A stretch of 64,000 bases of DNA from M0108 sp044228795 (GCA_044228795.1 JBGAUE010000012.1:1-64000), one strand, 5' to 3'. Numbered from the stretch's first letter, positions 16,131 through 25,856 are shown. Numbers and translations: made by a program. The notes: a model not told the origin generated them from the letters alone.

Positions 16131-18215
16131 TCAGCGTCCTTCCAGAACCACCAGGCTATGGGGCTCGAGATAAATGTCATCGCGATTCAGGGGCACTTGC
16201 TCCTCGGGTGGCACCAGCTCCGCATCCATGGCCCGGCCCGTGTCCAGGACCAAACCCCAGGCACGGTCAGGCAGGCTGGGGAGACGGCAACCCCGGCCCT
16301 CTACGCCCATGTTGAGCAGGACGCACAGATCGGCCTCGTCCTCCTCGACCCTGGCCAGGGTGAAACCCAAACAAGTGCCCTCGGACGCCCCCCAGTCCGG
16401 GGGCTGGCCATCGGCTCCCTGCCAGGCGATGTCTGGCCGGCCACCCTCCTGGCGGGGGCGACCGGTGAGGAAGCGCCGCCGCCTCAGGCTTGGGTGACGC
16501 TTGCGCAGTGCCACCAGTCCCGCGACGAAGCGATGCATCGGGGCCTGAGTGGCGACCTGGGTCCAGTCGAACCAGCCTCTTGGGTTGTCCTGACACCAGG
16601 TATTGTTATTACCACCCTGAGTCCGCAACACCTCGTCACCGGCCAGCATCATGGGGATACCCTGGCTGAGGAAGAGGATGGCCATCAGATTGCGGGCCTG
16701 ACGCCGCCGCAAGGCGAGAATGGCCTCATCCTGGGTCTCACCCTCGCAGCCGCAGTTCCAGCTCAGATTGTCATCGCTGCCATCCCGGGCGGCCTCGCCA
16801 TTGGCCTCGTTGTGTTTGTGGTCATAACTGACCAGATCCCAGAGGGTGAAGCCGTCATGGCAGGTGACGAAATTGATGCTATTGATAGGCAGGCGCAGGT
16901 TGGCTTGGTAGAGGTCGCTACTGCCGGTAATACGGCTGGCCACCTCGCCGATGAGACCGCCGTCGCCGCGGACAAAGCGCCGCACACTGTCGCGATAGCG
17001 ACCATTCCACTCCATCCAGCGATAACCGGGGAAGGTCCCGACCTGGTAGAGACCGGCGGCATCCCAAGCCTCCGCGATGATCTCGGTGTGGGCCAGAACA
17101 TCCGAAAATTCAATACCCCAGAGAAGAGGCGGATTAGGCATCGGCTGGCCGTCCTCCCCGCGTGCCAGAGCGCTGGCCAGATCGAAGCGAAAGCCATCCA
17201 CATGCATGGCCCGCACCCAGTACTCCAGGCAATCGATGATGAAGCGGGATACAAAAGGGTGATTGGCGTTGACGGTATTCCCGCAGCCGGTAAAGTCCAG
17301 GTAGCGGCTCTTGTCGATGCTATCGAGCAGGTAGAAGGTCTCGTTGCCAAATCCCTTGAAATTAAGGATAGGCCCGTCGGCCCCAGCCTCGGCCGTGTGA
17401 TTGAAGACCACATCCAGGATAACGCCCATCCCCGCCCGATGCAGGGCCTTGACCATGTCCCGGAATTCATCGCGATGGGTACCGGCCTCGGGGGTGACAC
17501 AATAGCCGGGGTGGGGGGAATAGAAGCTGTGTGTGCTATAGCCCCAATAATTGCATAGGCCGAGATCGCGCACGCCGGTGGGCACATCCTGATCATCGAA
17601 GGCCATAACCGGCATCAACTCGACGTGGGTAATGCCGAGGGATTGGAGATAGGGGATCTTTTCGATCAGCCCCTGAAAGGTGCCGGGGTGCCGCACGCCC
17701 GAGGAGGGGTGGCGGGTGAAACCACCCACGTGCAACTCATAGATAATCATATCCTCCGGGGGCAGATGCAGAGGGACGTCCCCCTGCCAGTCATAGTCGT
17801 CGTCTATGACCATTGCCCGAGGGGAATCATGGGGTAACACCCCTTCCCGCTGGCGACGCCACCGATCCCAACCCGCCATATTGACCGCCCGCGCGCAGGG
17901 TTGCAGAAGTTCCACCCTGGAATCAAAGCATAATCCTCGGCCGTGGGAGTCCTTGGGTCCATCCAGGCGCCAGGTGAAATGGATACCGACCGGCAGACCC
18001 ACCACCAGCAGATGCCAGTAGAAAAAGGTGTGGTTGATCTCAGGATCCAGCCGGATGATCTGGAAGGGTTCGGGGCTGCTAGGGCCCTCGTACAACAGCA
18101 ACTCGACGCCCGTGGCGTGGCGGCTAAAGATGGAGAAGTTAACCCCCTCGGCCTCCACGCTCGCCCCCGTGGGATAGCGCCGGCCTGGCCGGGTGGTAAA
18201 GGTACCTGGAGTCAT
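16131..18215 (-). CDS. glgX: Glycogen debranching enzyme GlgX (GH13)
   Basis: Isoamylase-type enzyme that cuts alpha-1,6 linkages of phosphorylase-trimmed glycogen. MHVDGFRFDLASALARG carries the nucleophile Asp (codon at 17181-17183) and IIAEAWDAAG the acid/base Glu. The N-terminal VNFSIFSRHATGVELLLYE is the CBM48 domain. The reading frame is open to 18269, but that ATG lies in the loop of a 16-bp hairpin. ATG 18215 (MTPGTFTTRPGRRYPTG) fits the family start best; ATG 18251 is also possible. The operon relation to the DUF4912 gene, 157 bp downstream, is uncertain. Confidence 0.92.
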   Translation of the reverse strand: MTPGTFTTRPGRRYPTGASVEAEGVNFSIFSRHATGVELLLYEGPSSPEPFQIIRLDPEINHTFFYWHLLVVGLPVGIHFTWRLDGPKDSHGRGLCFDSRVELLQPCARAVNMAGWDRWRRQREGVLPHDSPRAMVIDDDYDWQGDVPLHLPPEDMIIYELHVGGFTRHPSSGVRHPGTFQGLIEKIPYLQSLGITHVELMPVMAFDDQDVPTGVRDLGLCNYWGYSTHSFYSPHPGYCVTPEAGTHRDEFRDMVKALHRAGMGVILDVVFNHTAEAGADGPILNFKGFGNETFYLLDSIDKSRYLDFTGCGNTVNANHPFVSRFIIDCLEYWVRAMHVDGFRFDLASALARGEDGQPMPNPPLLWGIEFSDVLAHTEIIAEAWDAAGLYQVGTFPGYRWMEWNGRYRDSVRRFVRGDGGLIGEVASRITGSSDLYQANLRLPINSINFVTCHDGFTLWDLVSYDHKHNEANGEAARDGSDDNLSWNCGCEGETQDEAILALRRRQARNLMAILFLSQGIPMMLAGDEVLRTQGGNNNTWCQDNPRGWFDWTQVATQAPMHRFVAGLVALRKRHPSLRRRRFLTGRPRQEGGRPDIAWQGADGQPPDWGASEGTCLGFTLARVEEDEADLCVLLNMGVEGRGCRLPSLPDRAWGLVLDTGRAMDAELVPPEEQVPLNRDDIYLEPHSLVVLEGR

Positions 18216-18251
18216 GGGCGGCTGGTGCGGACGGGATTCAAGAATAGCCAT

Positions 18252-18290
18252 CCCGGCGGGCCGGCCCATGGGAGGGGCCGGCCCGCCGGG
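18252..18290 (-). terminator. Very strong hairpin between ppk2 and glgX
   Basis: Perfect 16-bp GC arms (18252-18267 and 18275-18290) with a 7-nt loop start right after the ppk2 stop. On the - strand the following bases (GATGGCTATTCTTG) give only a modest T content. It probably ends ppk2 transcripts or controls read-through into glgX. Confidence 0.6.
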
Positions 18291-18293
18291 AGC

Positions 18294-19208
18294 TTAGCCG
18301 GTGAACCGACCCTCGCGTAGGGCCTGGGCCTCCATGATCTCCAACTCCCGGGCACCGGAGATAACGATCTCGGGGTCAGGCACAAAGTCCAGTTCCTTGT
18401 TCAAGCGCTCATAGGGCACTGAGTTCAGTATCACCTTCATGGCATTGATGCGGGCACGATACTTATTATTGGAGCGGATAATGGTCCAGGGTGCATGCGC
18501 CGCATGGGTGCGCTTGATCATCTCGTATTTCTGGCGGGTGAAGTCGTCCCAGCGGTCCTGAGCCTGGGCGTCAATCTCGGACAGCTTCCATTGCCGCAAG
18601 GGGTCCGTCTTGCGCCGCTCGAAACGGCGGGACTGTTCGTCCTTGGTAACGCTGAAATAGAGCTTGACCAGAATGGTACCCTGGCGGACCAGGTCCTTCT
18701 CGAAGCCCACCACCCCATACATGAAATTCTGATACTCCTGTTCGGAGCAGAAGCCAAAAATAGGCTCTACTACGGCACGGTTGTACCAGCTACGATCGAA
18801 GAGCACCACCTCCCCGCCCGTGGGGAACTGAGCCACGTAACGTTGGAAGAACCACTGGTGACGCTGCTCCTCCGTAGGCTTGCCAAGGGCAACGAGACGA
18901 TAGCGCTTCTCGTTCATGTAGCGGGATACGCGCCGAATGGTGCCACCCTTGCCCGCCGCGTCCCGGCCCTCAAAGACGATGATCATGCGCGTCTTGGTTT
19001 CTTCCAGATACTTCTGCAACTGGATCATTTCGGCCTGGTAGGGCTTGAGGCTTTTCTCCTGGCGCCGACGCACGACGGCGCTGCGGTTCTCGCTCTTGCT
19101 CTGCGCCAGTTTGTTGCGCATGTCCCGGTAATCGTCCAATAACTCCGTCAGTTTGACCTGCTGACCGCGATATTCGACAAATTCAGGGTTCTTCAAATCA
19201 TCCGACAT
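18294..19208 (-). CDS. ppk2: Polyphosphate kinase 2
   Basis: Transfers phosphate between polyphosphate and nucleotides. The protein has one PPK2 domain in 304 residues. Walker A is GRDAAGKGGT (81-90), Walker B/lid is FDRSWYNRA (from residue 137), and the basic lid helix includes RRFERRKTDPLRQWK. The one-domain form with this motif set resembles class I PPK2, which favours ADP and GDP; class assignment is inference. Its place upstream of the glycogen genes suggests a storage-polymer gene block. Confidence 0.92.
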   Translation of the reverse strand: MSDDLKNPEFVEYRGQQVKLTELLDDYRDMRNKLAQSKSENRSAVVRRRQEKSLKPYQAEMIQLQKYLEETKTRMIIVFEGRDAAGKGGTIRRVSRYMNEKRYRLVALGKPTEEQRHQWFFQRYVAQFPTGGEVVLFDRSWYNRAVVEPIFGFCSEQEYQNFMYGVVGFEKDLVRQGTILVKLYFSVTKDEQSRRFERRKTDPLRQWKLSEIDAQAQDRWDDFTRQKYEMIKRTHAAHAPWTIIRSNNKYRARINAMKVILNSVPYERLNKELDFVPDPEIVISGARELEIMEAQALREGRFTG

Positions 19209-19481
19209 GACGACGACCTCGTGGTTTTATTAGCGCACCGGGTGGAAGGGTGCATTTTAACATGCCTCGGGTTCCTGCTTCCCGAAACATTTGGGGTGCG
19301 GGCCAGGTTAAAGAGGGAGGGAGTGGACACCCGGACCGCAGCACGAATTTCAAACTCCCATTTATGCCCAGCCCAGAAACTGGCAAACTAGCTGAAGCCC
19401 GTGCCTAGATCGCTCGGGCGTCACCTTCGCGATCCCCATCGCGATCAAGATCGCAGCCTAACGGAGAGGTCCTGGCCGTCC

Positions 19482-20840
19482 ATGTCCGACAATGTCAAAT
19501 ACCTGCTCAACGAGCAGGACATGCCCAAGTCCTGGTACAACATCAACGCCGACCTGCCGGTGCCGCTCGATCCGGTGCTCCACCCCGGCACCAAGCAGCC
19601 CATCGGGCCCGACGACCTGGCGGTGATCTTCCCGCGGGCCGTCATCGAGCAGGAGATGAGCACCGAGCGGGAGATCGACATCCCGGAGCCTGTGCGCGAG
19701 GTCTACCGCCAATGGCGCCCATCGCCCCTGTACCGCGCCCGGCGCCTGGAGAAGGCGCTGAACACCCCGGCCAAGATTTATTACAAATATGAAGGGGTCA
19801 GCCCCGCCGGGAGCCACAAGCCCAACACCGCCATCCCTCAGGCCTTCTACAACAAGGAGGAAGGGGTCAAGCGCATCACCACCGAAACCGGTGCCGGGCA
19901 GTGGGGCTCATCGCTGGCCCTGGCCGGGTCCTTCTTCGGAGTGGAGATCCTGGTCTACATGGTCAAGGTGAGCTTCCATCAGAAGCCCTACCGGCGCGCC
20001 TTCATGGAGACCTTCGGGGCCACCTGTATTGCCAGCCCCAGCGACACCACCGCCAGCGGCCGCGCCGTGCTGGCCGAGCACCCGGACAGCACCGGCAGCC
20101 TGGGGATCGCCATCAGCGAGGCGGTAGAGGTCGCCGCCCAGCGTGACGACACCAAGTACGCCTTGGGCAGCGTACTCAACCATGTCCTGCTCCACCAGAC
20201 CGTCACCGGCATCGAGGCCATGCAGCAGATGGACATGGCCGGCGACTACCCGGACCTGGTCATCGGCTGCACTGGCGGGGGCAGCAACTTCGCGGGTCTG
20301 GCCTTCCCCTTCCTCGGCAAGCAATTGCGCGAGGGCGGCAACACCCAGTTCATCGCCGTGGAGCCCTCCGCCTGCCCGACCCTCACCAAGGGCCTGTTCG
20401 CCTATGACTTTGGCGACACTGCCCATCTGACCCCGCTGGTCAAGATGTACACCCTGGGCTCCGGCTTCGTCCCGCCGGGATTCCACGCCGGGGGCCTGCG
20501 CTACCACGGCATGGCCCCCCAGATCAGCCATCTGGCCAAGCTCGGCTTCATTGCCCCGCGCTCCTACAATCAGTTGGAGTGCTTCGCCGCCGGCATCCAG
20601 TTCGCCAAGGCCGAGGGCATCATCCCCGCCCCGGAGGCCAACCATGCCGTACGCGGTGCGATTGACGAGGCTGAGAAGTGCCGCGAGTCCGGGGAGGCCA
20701 AGACCATCCTCTTTAACCTCTGCGGACATGGCCACTTCGATATGCAGGCCTACACCGACTACCTGGGTGGCAAGCTCAAAGACCTGGTTTACGAGGAGGG
20801 CGAGGTCGCGATGGCCCTGGCAGGGTTGCCGTCGGTGTAA
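19482..20840 (+). CDS. TrpB-like PLP-dependent enzyme (TrpB2 type)
   Basis: The 452-residue protein belongs to the TrpB2 branch of tryptophan synthase beta subunits. The PLP lysine is K113 in GSHKPNTA; the phosphate-binding loop is GCTGGGSNFAG. The long N-terminal arm and the insert around VSFHQKPYRRAFMETFGA are TrpB2 features. TrpB2 proteins can make tryptophan from indole and serine and usually do not pair with the classic TrpA. No trpA or other trp gene is adjacent. ATG 19482 follows GGAGAGG; upstream codons are not conserved-looking. Confidence 0.9.
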   Translation: MSDNVKYLLNEQDMPKSWYNINADLPVPLDPVLHPGTKQPIGPDDLAVIFPRAVIEQEMSTEREIDIPEPVREVYRQWRPSPLYRARRLEKALNTPAKIYYKYEGVSPAGSHKPNTAIPQAFYNKEEGVKRITTETGAGQWGSSLALAGSFFGVEILVYMVKVSFHQKPYRRAFMETFGATCIASPSDTTASGRAVLAEHPDSTGSLGIAISEAVEVAAQRDDTKYALGSVLNHVLLHQTVTGIEAMQQMDMAGDYPDLVIGCTGGGSNFAGLAFPFLGKQLREGGNTQFIAVEPSACPTLTKGLFAYDFGDTAHLTPLVKMYTLGSGFVPPGFHAGGLRYHGMAPQISHLAKLGFIAPRSYNQLECFAAGIQFAKAEGIIPAPEANHAVRGAIDEAEKCRESGEAKTILFNLCGHGHFDMQAYTDYLGGKLKDLVYEEGEVAMALAGLPSV

Positions 20841-20887
20841 AGGCTCCCTACCGGACTAAGGCATGGGGTAGGGACGCCCCGGATCGA

Positions 20888-21661
20888 TCAAACCGCCTGT
20901 TCATGGTCCTCAAGGTGAGCACCGAGGATCTCCAGCAGAATGCTGATGACGGCCCCACCGATCATGCCCCCGAAGAGGCCGCGGGGGACCTCCCCCAGGG
21001 CCTCCTCCAGGCCGTTGCTAAGGGCGAGCCCCATTCCCGTGGTTCCAGTCATGACCCAGACGCCAGCACCTACCACGGCCGCGATGACCCCGGCGACCAG
21101 GGGGGCGGATATGAGATGCGGACACCAGCGGACGATATGACTTACCAGGAACCGCTCGGTAATTTGGAAGAGGCCCCCTACCCCAGCCACGATCCCCGCC
21201 GCCATGATACCCATCGCCAGGGGGGCGCCCTGCCATGCCAGCACCAGGGCAAGGATGCCTCCCGCCACCAGACCACAGAACAAACCCGTCAGGCTCTCGG
21301 CCAGGGGCCGCTCTCCGCCCTGGTTCAACCAGCCATAGAGGATGCCCGCGACGAGGCCAACGGCCCCGGCCAAGCCAGCGATGAGTGGCAGACTCACCCC
21401 GTTCCCGATTGCCATCAAAGTGCCGACGGAGCCGAGCACCCCGGCCATGCTTCCAGCCAAGGCAACCGGCATGGAGCTATAAAAGGCGCTGGTCGTAACC
21501 GCCGCGATCAGGGTACCCAGCAAGCCCGCCTGCCAAACTGCCAAGCCGCTCAATAACAGCAGTCCGAATAGGGCGGAGAAAAGACCACCAAAAAGGGCGC
21601 CGGCCAGGCCCCAGACCATTAAGGTCATGATGAGGGTGGCGGGATTCAGGTATTTCTTCAT
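20888..21661 (-). CDS. Glycine-rich polytopic membrane protein, function unknown
   Basis: A 257-residue protein with about seven or eight hydrophobic segments rich in Gly and Ala (for example LFGGLFSALFGLLLLSGLAVW and AGLAGAVGLVAGILYGW). I do not recognise the family. The C-terminus (ILGAHLEDHEQAV) is polar and probably cytoplasmic. It is convergent with the TrpB-like gene and divergent from the ATPase gene. Confidence 0.7.
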   Translation of the reverse strand: MKKYLNPATLIMTLMVWGLAGALFGGLFSALFGLLLLSGLAVWQAGLLGTLIAAVTTSAFYSSMPVALAGSMAGVLGSVGTLMAIGNGVSLPLIAGLAGAVGLVAGILYGWLNQGGERPLAESLTGLFCGLVAGGILALVLAWQGAPLAMGIMAAGIVAGVGGLFQITERFLVSHIVRWCPHLISAPLVAGVIAAVVGAGVWVMTGTTGMGLALSNGLEEALGEVPRGLFGGMIGGAVISILLEILGAHLEDHEQAV

Positions 21662-21903
21662 GGCTCACTCGACGGGTTGACCGACTTGGAGGGGGAAGCG
21701 AAATTGCTTGAGCGGCAAGCTTAACCCGCCCTCGCCTTAGGGAACAGTCCCAGCCTCAACCTTCCTGAATCCAACGGCCCCCAGGGACATCAGTGGATGC
21801 CCACTGCCTCACCCTCCCTCCCAATAGACAGACATGGCCTGGTTATAGGGGTGGGTATAAGATTCACCCCCAGGTCGGGTTTTTTACGATCGAGGTCGGT
21901 AAC

Positions 21904-24579
21904 ATGCACCTGGCAAATCTCGACATCGCCGAGGCCCTGGAAAGCCTGGGCACCTCCGCCACCGGGCTGTCGGCCAGCGAGGCCGAACGCCGACACCGGG
22001 AGTATGGCGCCAACTGCATCCTTGCCATTGACGCCGAGCCAGAATGGCGGCGGCTCTTGCGTGAGTTTACCCACTTTTTTGCCATCATCCTCTGGGTAGC
22101 CGCCGGCCTCGCCTTCTTTGCCGAATCCCGTGAACCCGAGGCAGGGATGTGGCAGCTCGGTGTCGCCATCCTCGCTGTCATCTTCATCAATGGCACCTTC
22201 TCCTTCTGGCAGGAGTCGCGCGCGGGGCGCGCAATCGACGCCCTGCGCAAACTGCTTCCCCAGACCGCCAAGGTCGTACGCGACGGCCAGTTGACGACCC
22301 TGCCGGTCGAGGTACTGGTGCCAGGCGACATCATCCTGTTGGAGGCCGGCGACAACGTACCCGCCGATTGCCGTCTGATAGCCAGCACTGAGATCCGCGT
22401 CAACACCGCCACCATCACCGGCGAATCCCTGCCCAAGGCCAAGAGCGCCGAGTCCTGTCCCGAGGGCAAGACGGCGCTCGATACCCGGAACCTGCTGCTG
22501 GCCGGCACCTCGCTGGTCTCCGGCGAGGGACGGGCCCTCGTCTTTGCCACCGGTATGCACACCGAATTTGGTCAGATCGCCCATCTCACTCAAACCGCGG
22601 AAAGCGCGCCCTCGCATCTGCAGCAGGAAATAGCCCGGCTCTCGCGGCTCGTTGCGGTCTTTGCCACCGGGTTGGGACTGGTGTTCTTCCTGGTCGGCCT
22701 CAACCTGGGGCTGCCCTTCTGGGCCAACCTCATGTTCGCCATTGGCATCATCGTTGCCAACGTCCCCGAAGGCCTGCTGCCCACCGTGACTCTGTCCCTG
22801 GCGATGGCCACCCAGCGCATGGCGCGGCGCAACGCCCTGATCCGCCATCTGCCGGCGGTCGAGACCCTGGGGGCTACGACCGTAATCTGCAGTGACAAAA
22901 CCGGAACCCTGACCGAAAACCGCATGGCGGCGCGGCAGACCTATGTTCATGGCCGGCTCCATGAGGGCCCCTTCCCGCTGGATGAAGCGGGGACCGAGCG
23001 GCTGTTGCGCAACCTCTCCGCCTGTCACAGCCTGAAGCAGGGGACCCGGGGCGGCCAGCCAGTCCTGCTCGGTGACCCCATGGAACTGGCCCTGGTTGAA
23101 TTCGCCAGCCAGGCCAGGACATTTGCCGATATGACTCCTACGGGTGAGTTTCCCTTCGACAGCGAGCGCCGCCGCATGTCCGTGATCGTCGCCCAGGACG
23201 GCGAGCTTTGGCTCTACTGCAAGGGGGCGCCAGAGGCCGTCATGCCCCTTTGCAACGAAGTCGAGACGGCAAACGGCAGGGAACCCTTTGACCCTCTTGC
23301 CCACCACGCCCATGCCCAAGTCCAACAGCGCATGGCCGATGCGGGACTGCGCGTCCTGGCCTTTGCCTGGCGGCGGCTGGAGACCGACATCCAACCTCGG
23401 GAAGAACGGCTGGTGCTGTCAGGTCTGGTCGGTCTTTACGACCCCCCCCGGCCCGAGGTACCGGAGGCCATGGCCCGCTGCCGCTCGGCGGGGATCAAGA
23501 TCATCATGGTCACCGGCGACCACCCCCACACGGCCCTGGCGATTGCCCGTGAGATCGGCCTCGTCCGGGGGGAACACCCCCGGATTATTCTCGGTGAATC
23601 CCTGCGCCGCATGACCAAGGCGCAACTGCAAACCGCCCTTGACAGCCCCGAGATCCTCTTCGCCCGCGTCACCGCCGAACAGAAGCTGCTGGTCGTGAGT
23701 GCCCTCAAGCGCAAGGGCGAGATCGTTGCGGTAACCGGCGATGGCGTCAACGACGCCCCAGCCCTGAAATCAGCTCACATCGGCATTGCCATGGGGCTGG
23801 GGGGTACGGACGTCGCCAGATCAGCTGCGGACATGATCCTGCTGGATGACAATTTCGCCAGCATCGTCAACGCCATCGAGGAAGGCCGCGCCATCTTTGA
23901 TAACATCCGCAAATTCCTGACCTACATCCTGACCTCGAATATCCCCGAACTGGTCCCCTTCCTCATCTACGTGCTCCTGCGGGTACCCCTCCCTTTGACC
24001 ATCATCCAGATCCTGGCCGTCGATCTGGGCACGGACATGGTGCCCGCCCTAGCCCTGGGGGCTGAGCGGCCCGATCCCGGCCTCATGCGCCAGCCGCCAC
24101 GCCAGGCCCAGGAGCGGCTGCTCTCTTGGCCCCTGGTGGCACGGGCCTACCTATGGCTGGGACCGCTCCAGGCGCTCGTGGCCTTGACGGCCTATTTCTT
24201 CGTCCTGCACCTGGGAGGCTGGGACTTCGGCACCCCCCTCGCCCCCCAGGATTCTCTCTACCAGCAGGCCACCACCGCCTGTCTGGCGGCCATCGTCGTT
24301 GCTCAGGTCGTCAATCTATTCCTCTGCCGCCATCCCCGCGCTGCGGCCTTGTCTTCCTCCCCGCTTGACAATCGCCTCCTGCTGCTCGGCCTGGCCGTGG
24401 AAGCGGGATTACTGATGTTCGTCACCTTGACAGCCACCGGAAACTGGATTTTTGGCACCCAGGCCTTCCAGCCGGGCGCCTGGGGACTGATCGCCGGCCT
24501 GGCTCTCGCGTTTGGCGCCCTGGAGGAAATCCGCAAGTATCTCTTCCGACGCTGGACTCGGCCCCGACCCGCCGCCTGA
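21904..24579 (+). CDS. Cation-transporting P-type ATPase, Na,K-ATPase-like (P2 type)
   Basis: An 891-residue P-type pump. The actuator TGES has Glu174, the phosphorylated Asp331 lies in CSDKTGTLTENRM, and the hinge is GDGVNDAPALK. The M4 sequence ANVPEGLLPTVT and the M5-M6 block NIPELVPFLIYVLL...DLGTDMVPALALGAE are closer to animal Na,K-ATPases (P2C) than to SERCA-type Ca pumps. M4 has Glu in PEGLL and M6 has Asp in VDLGTD, both cation ligands. No beta subunit gene is present. ATG 21904 (MHLANLDIAEALESLG) is chosen as the usual N-terminus. Which ion it moves cannot be told from sequence alone. Confidence 0.88.
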   Translation: MHLANLDIAEALESLGTSATGLSASEAERRHREYGANCILAIDAEPEWRRLLREFTHFFAIILWVAAGLAFFAESREPEAGMWQLGVAILAVIFINGTFSFWQESRAGRAIDALRKLLPQTAKVVRDGQLTTLPVEVLVPGDIILLEAGDNVPADCRLIASTEIRVNTATITGESLPKAKSAESCPEGKTALDTRNLLLAGTSLVSGEGRALVFATGMHTEFGQIAHLTQTAESAPSHLQQEIARLSRLVAVFATGLGLVFFLVGLNLGLPFWANLMFAIGIIVANVPEGLLPTVTLSLAMATQRMARRNALIRHLPAVETLGATTVICSDKTGTLTENRMAARQTYVHGRLHEGPFPLDEAGTERLLRNLSACHSLKQGTRGGQPVLLGDPMELALVEFASQARTFADMTPTGEFPFDSERRRMSVIVAQDGELWLYCKGAPEAVMPLCNEVETANGREPFDPLAHHAHAQVQQRMADAGLRVLAFAWRRLETDIQPREERLVLSGLVGLYDPPRPEVPEAMARCRSAGIKIIMVTGDHPHTALAIAREIGLVRGEHPRIILGESLRRMTKAQLQTALDSPEILFARVTAEQKLLVVSALKRKGEIVAVTGDGVNDAPALKSAHIGIAMGLGGTDVARSAADMILLDDNFASIVNAIEEGRAIFDNIRKFLTYILTSNIPELVPFLIYVLLRVPLPLTIIQILAVDLGTDMVPALALGAERPDPGLMRQPPRQAQERLLSWPLVARAYLWLGPLQALVALTAYFFVLHLGGWDFGTPLAPQDSLYQQATTACLAAIVVAQVVNLFLCRHPRAAALSSSPLDNRLLLLGLAVEAGLLMFVTLTATGNWIFGTQAFQPGAWGLIAGLALAFGALEEIRKYLFRRWTRPRPAA

Positions 24580-24649
24580 ACCCGGATTGGTTCGGCCAGG
24601 GGCATAAGAGGTACAGTAGCGCCACACGACCCCGAACCACCGAGGCCCC

Positions 24650-24946
24650 ATGCGCATGAGCCAGGAACCCCGCCCCTGTTGGATTTATAAGAGCCCCCGC
24701 AAGGAAGAGATGTACCTCTACCTCGCCGCCAGGGAGGGCTTCGACGTCCTGCCCCCAGCCCTGCTGGACCATTTCGGCCCGCCGGTCTTTGTCATGGAAC
24801 TGGCCCTCCATCCCGAACGTCGCCTGGCGCGAGAGGATGTCGTTAAGGTTATGACCAACCTGGACACCCAAGGCTTCCACCTCCAGATGCCACCCCAGAT
24901 CCGCCCGGATTTTCTGCCCTCCTTCCACCAGAGCACCTTGCACTGA
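24650..24946 (+). CDS. ycgL: YcgL domain-containing protein
   Basis: Small protein of 98 residues. The YcgL fold is evident from CWIYKSPRKEEMYLYLAAREGFDVLPPALLDHFG (read in two parts) and VMELALHPERRLAREDV. Its function is not established in the family. The gene ends 10 bp before the GarR-like reductase, so they share a transcript. ATG 24656 (MSQEPRP) is an alternative start. Confidence 0.85.
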   Translation: MRMSQEPRPCWIYKSPRKEEMYLYLAAREGFDVLPPALLDHFGPPVFVMELALHPERRLAREDVVKVMTNLDTQGFHLQMPPQIRPDFLPSFHQSTLH

Positions 24947-24956
24947 GGATCAGCCC

Positions 24957-25853
24957 ATGCAGACCAAGATAGGCTTCATCGGTCTCGGCATCATGGGCCG
25001 ACCCATGGCCCTGAACCTGCGCCAGGCCGGGTATCCCCTCCAGGTCCACGCCCGCCGTTCCGAGGCCATGGCCCCCCTGGTCACAGCCGGCGCCATCGCC
25101 TGTGCCAACCCGGCGGAGGTGGCGCGGCAGGTGGACATTCTTTTCACCCTGGTCGCGGATACAGCGGACGTAGAGCAGGTCATTCTAGGCGACCAGGGCG
25201 TCCTCGCCGGTGCCCGCCCGGGCCTGGTGGTGGTGGACATGAGCACCATCTCACCCGCCGCCACTCGCGTCCTGGCACTGCGGCTGGGGGAGCAGGGCGT
25301 GAAGATGCTCGATGCCCCCGTTTCCGGCGGCGAGATCGGTGCCATCCAGGGCACCTTGTCCATCATGGTTGGCGGCGAGGCGGCCATTTTCGCCCGGGTC
25401 AGGCCTCTGTTCGAGATCCTGGGCAAGAATATCGTCCACATCGGCGGCCATGGCGCTGGCCAGGTCTGCAAGTCCTGCAACCAGATCGCCATCTCCCAGA
25501 CCCTGGCCGGGGTCGGCGAAGCCCTACTCCTCGCCCGCGCCTCCGGGGTGGATCCCGCCAAGGTCCGTGCCGCTCTCCTCGGTGGCTCCGCCAACAGCCG
25601 GGTCCTGGAGATCCACGGCCAGCGTATGATTGACCGCGATTTCAACCCTGGCTTCAAGGCCCGCCTCCACCACAAGGACCTGCGCCTGGTCCTCGAGGCC
25701 GCCCACGAACTCGGCCTCGCCCTCCCAGGTACGGCCCAGGTCGCCCAATACCTCAACGCCCTCATGGGTCGTGGCCTGGGCGAACTCGACTCCAGCGCCC
25801 TCTACCAGGTTCAGGAAGAGGCCAGCGGCCTGCCTCCCCAGGCAGGCACCTAG
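24957..25853 (+). CDS. NAD(P)-dependent beta-hydroxyacid dehydrogenase (GarR/tartronate semialdehyde reductase-like)
   Basis: Oxidoreductase of 298 residues. The Rossmann motif GFIGLGIMGRPMALNL, the substrate-binding MLDAPVSGG and the catalytic-Lys block GAGQVCKSCNQ are all present. The family includes 2-hydroxy-3-oxopropionate reductase and 3-hydroxyisobutyrate dehydrogenase. The sequence favours the former, but substrate is not proven and no glyoxylate-pathway genes are adjacent. Confidence 0.85.
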   Translation: MQTKIGFIGLGIMGRPMALNLRQAGYPLQVHARRSEAMAPLVTAGAIACANPAEVARQVDILFTLVADTADVEQVILGDQGVLAGARPGLVVVDMSTISPAATRVLALRLGEQGVKMLDAPVSGGEIGAIQGTLSIMVGGEAAIFARVRPLFEILGKNIVHIGGHGAGQVCKSCNQIAISQTLAGVGEALLLARASGVDPAKVRAALLGGSANSRVLEIHGQRMIDRDFNPGFKARLHHKDLRLVLEAAHELGLALPGTAQVAQYLNALMGRGLGELDSSALYQVQEEASGLPPQAGT

Positions 25854-25856
25854 CTG

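Noticed and set aside
16122..17558. Long + strand frame of 478 codons
   Set aside because: It is antisense to glgX, which has clear catalytic motifs. High GC leaves complementary frames open.
21790..23394. 534-codon - strand frame
   Set aside because: Antisense of the P-type ATPase; low-complexity Gly/Gln-rich translation with no family pattern.
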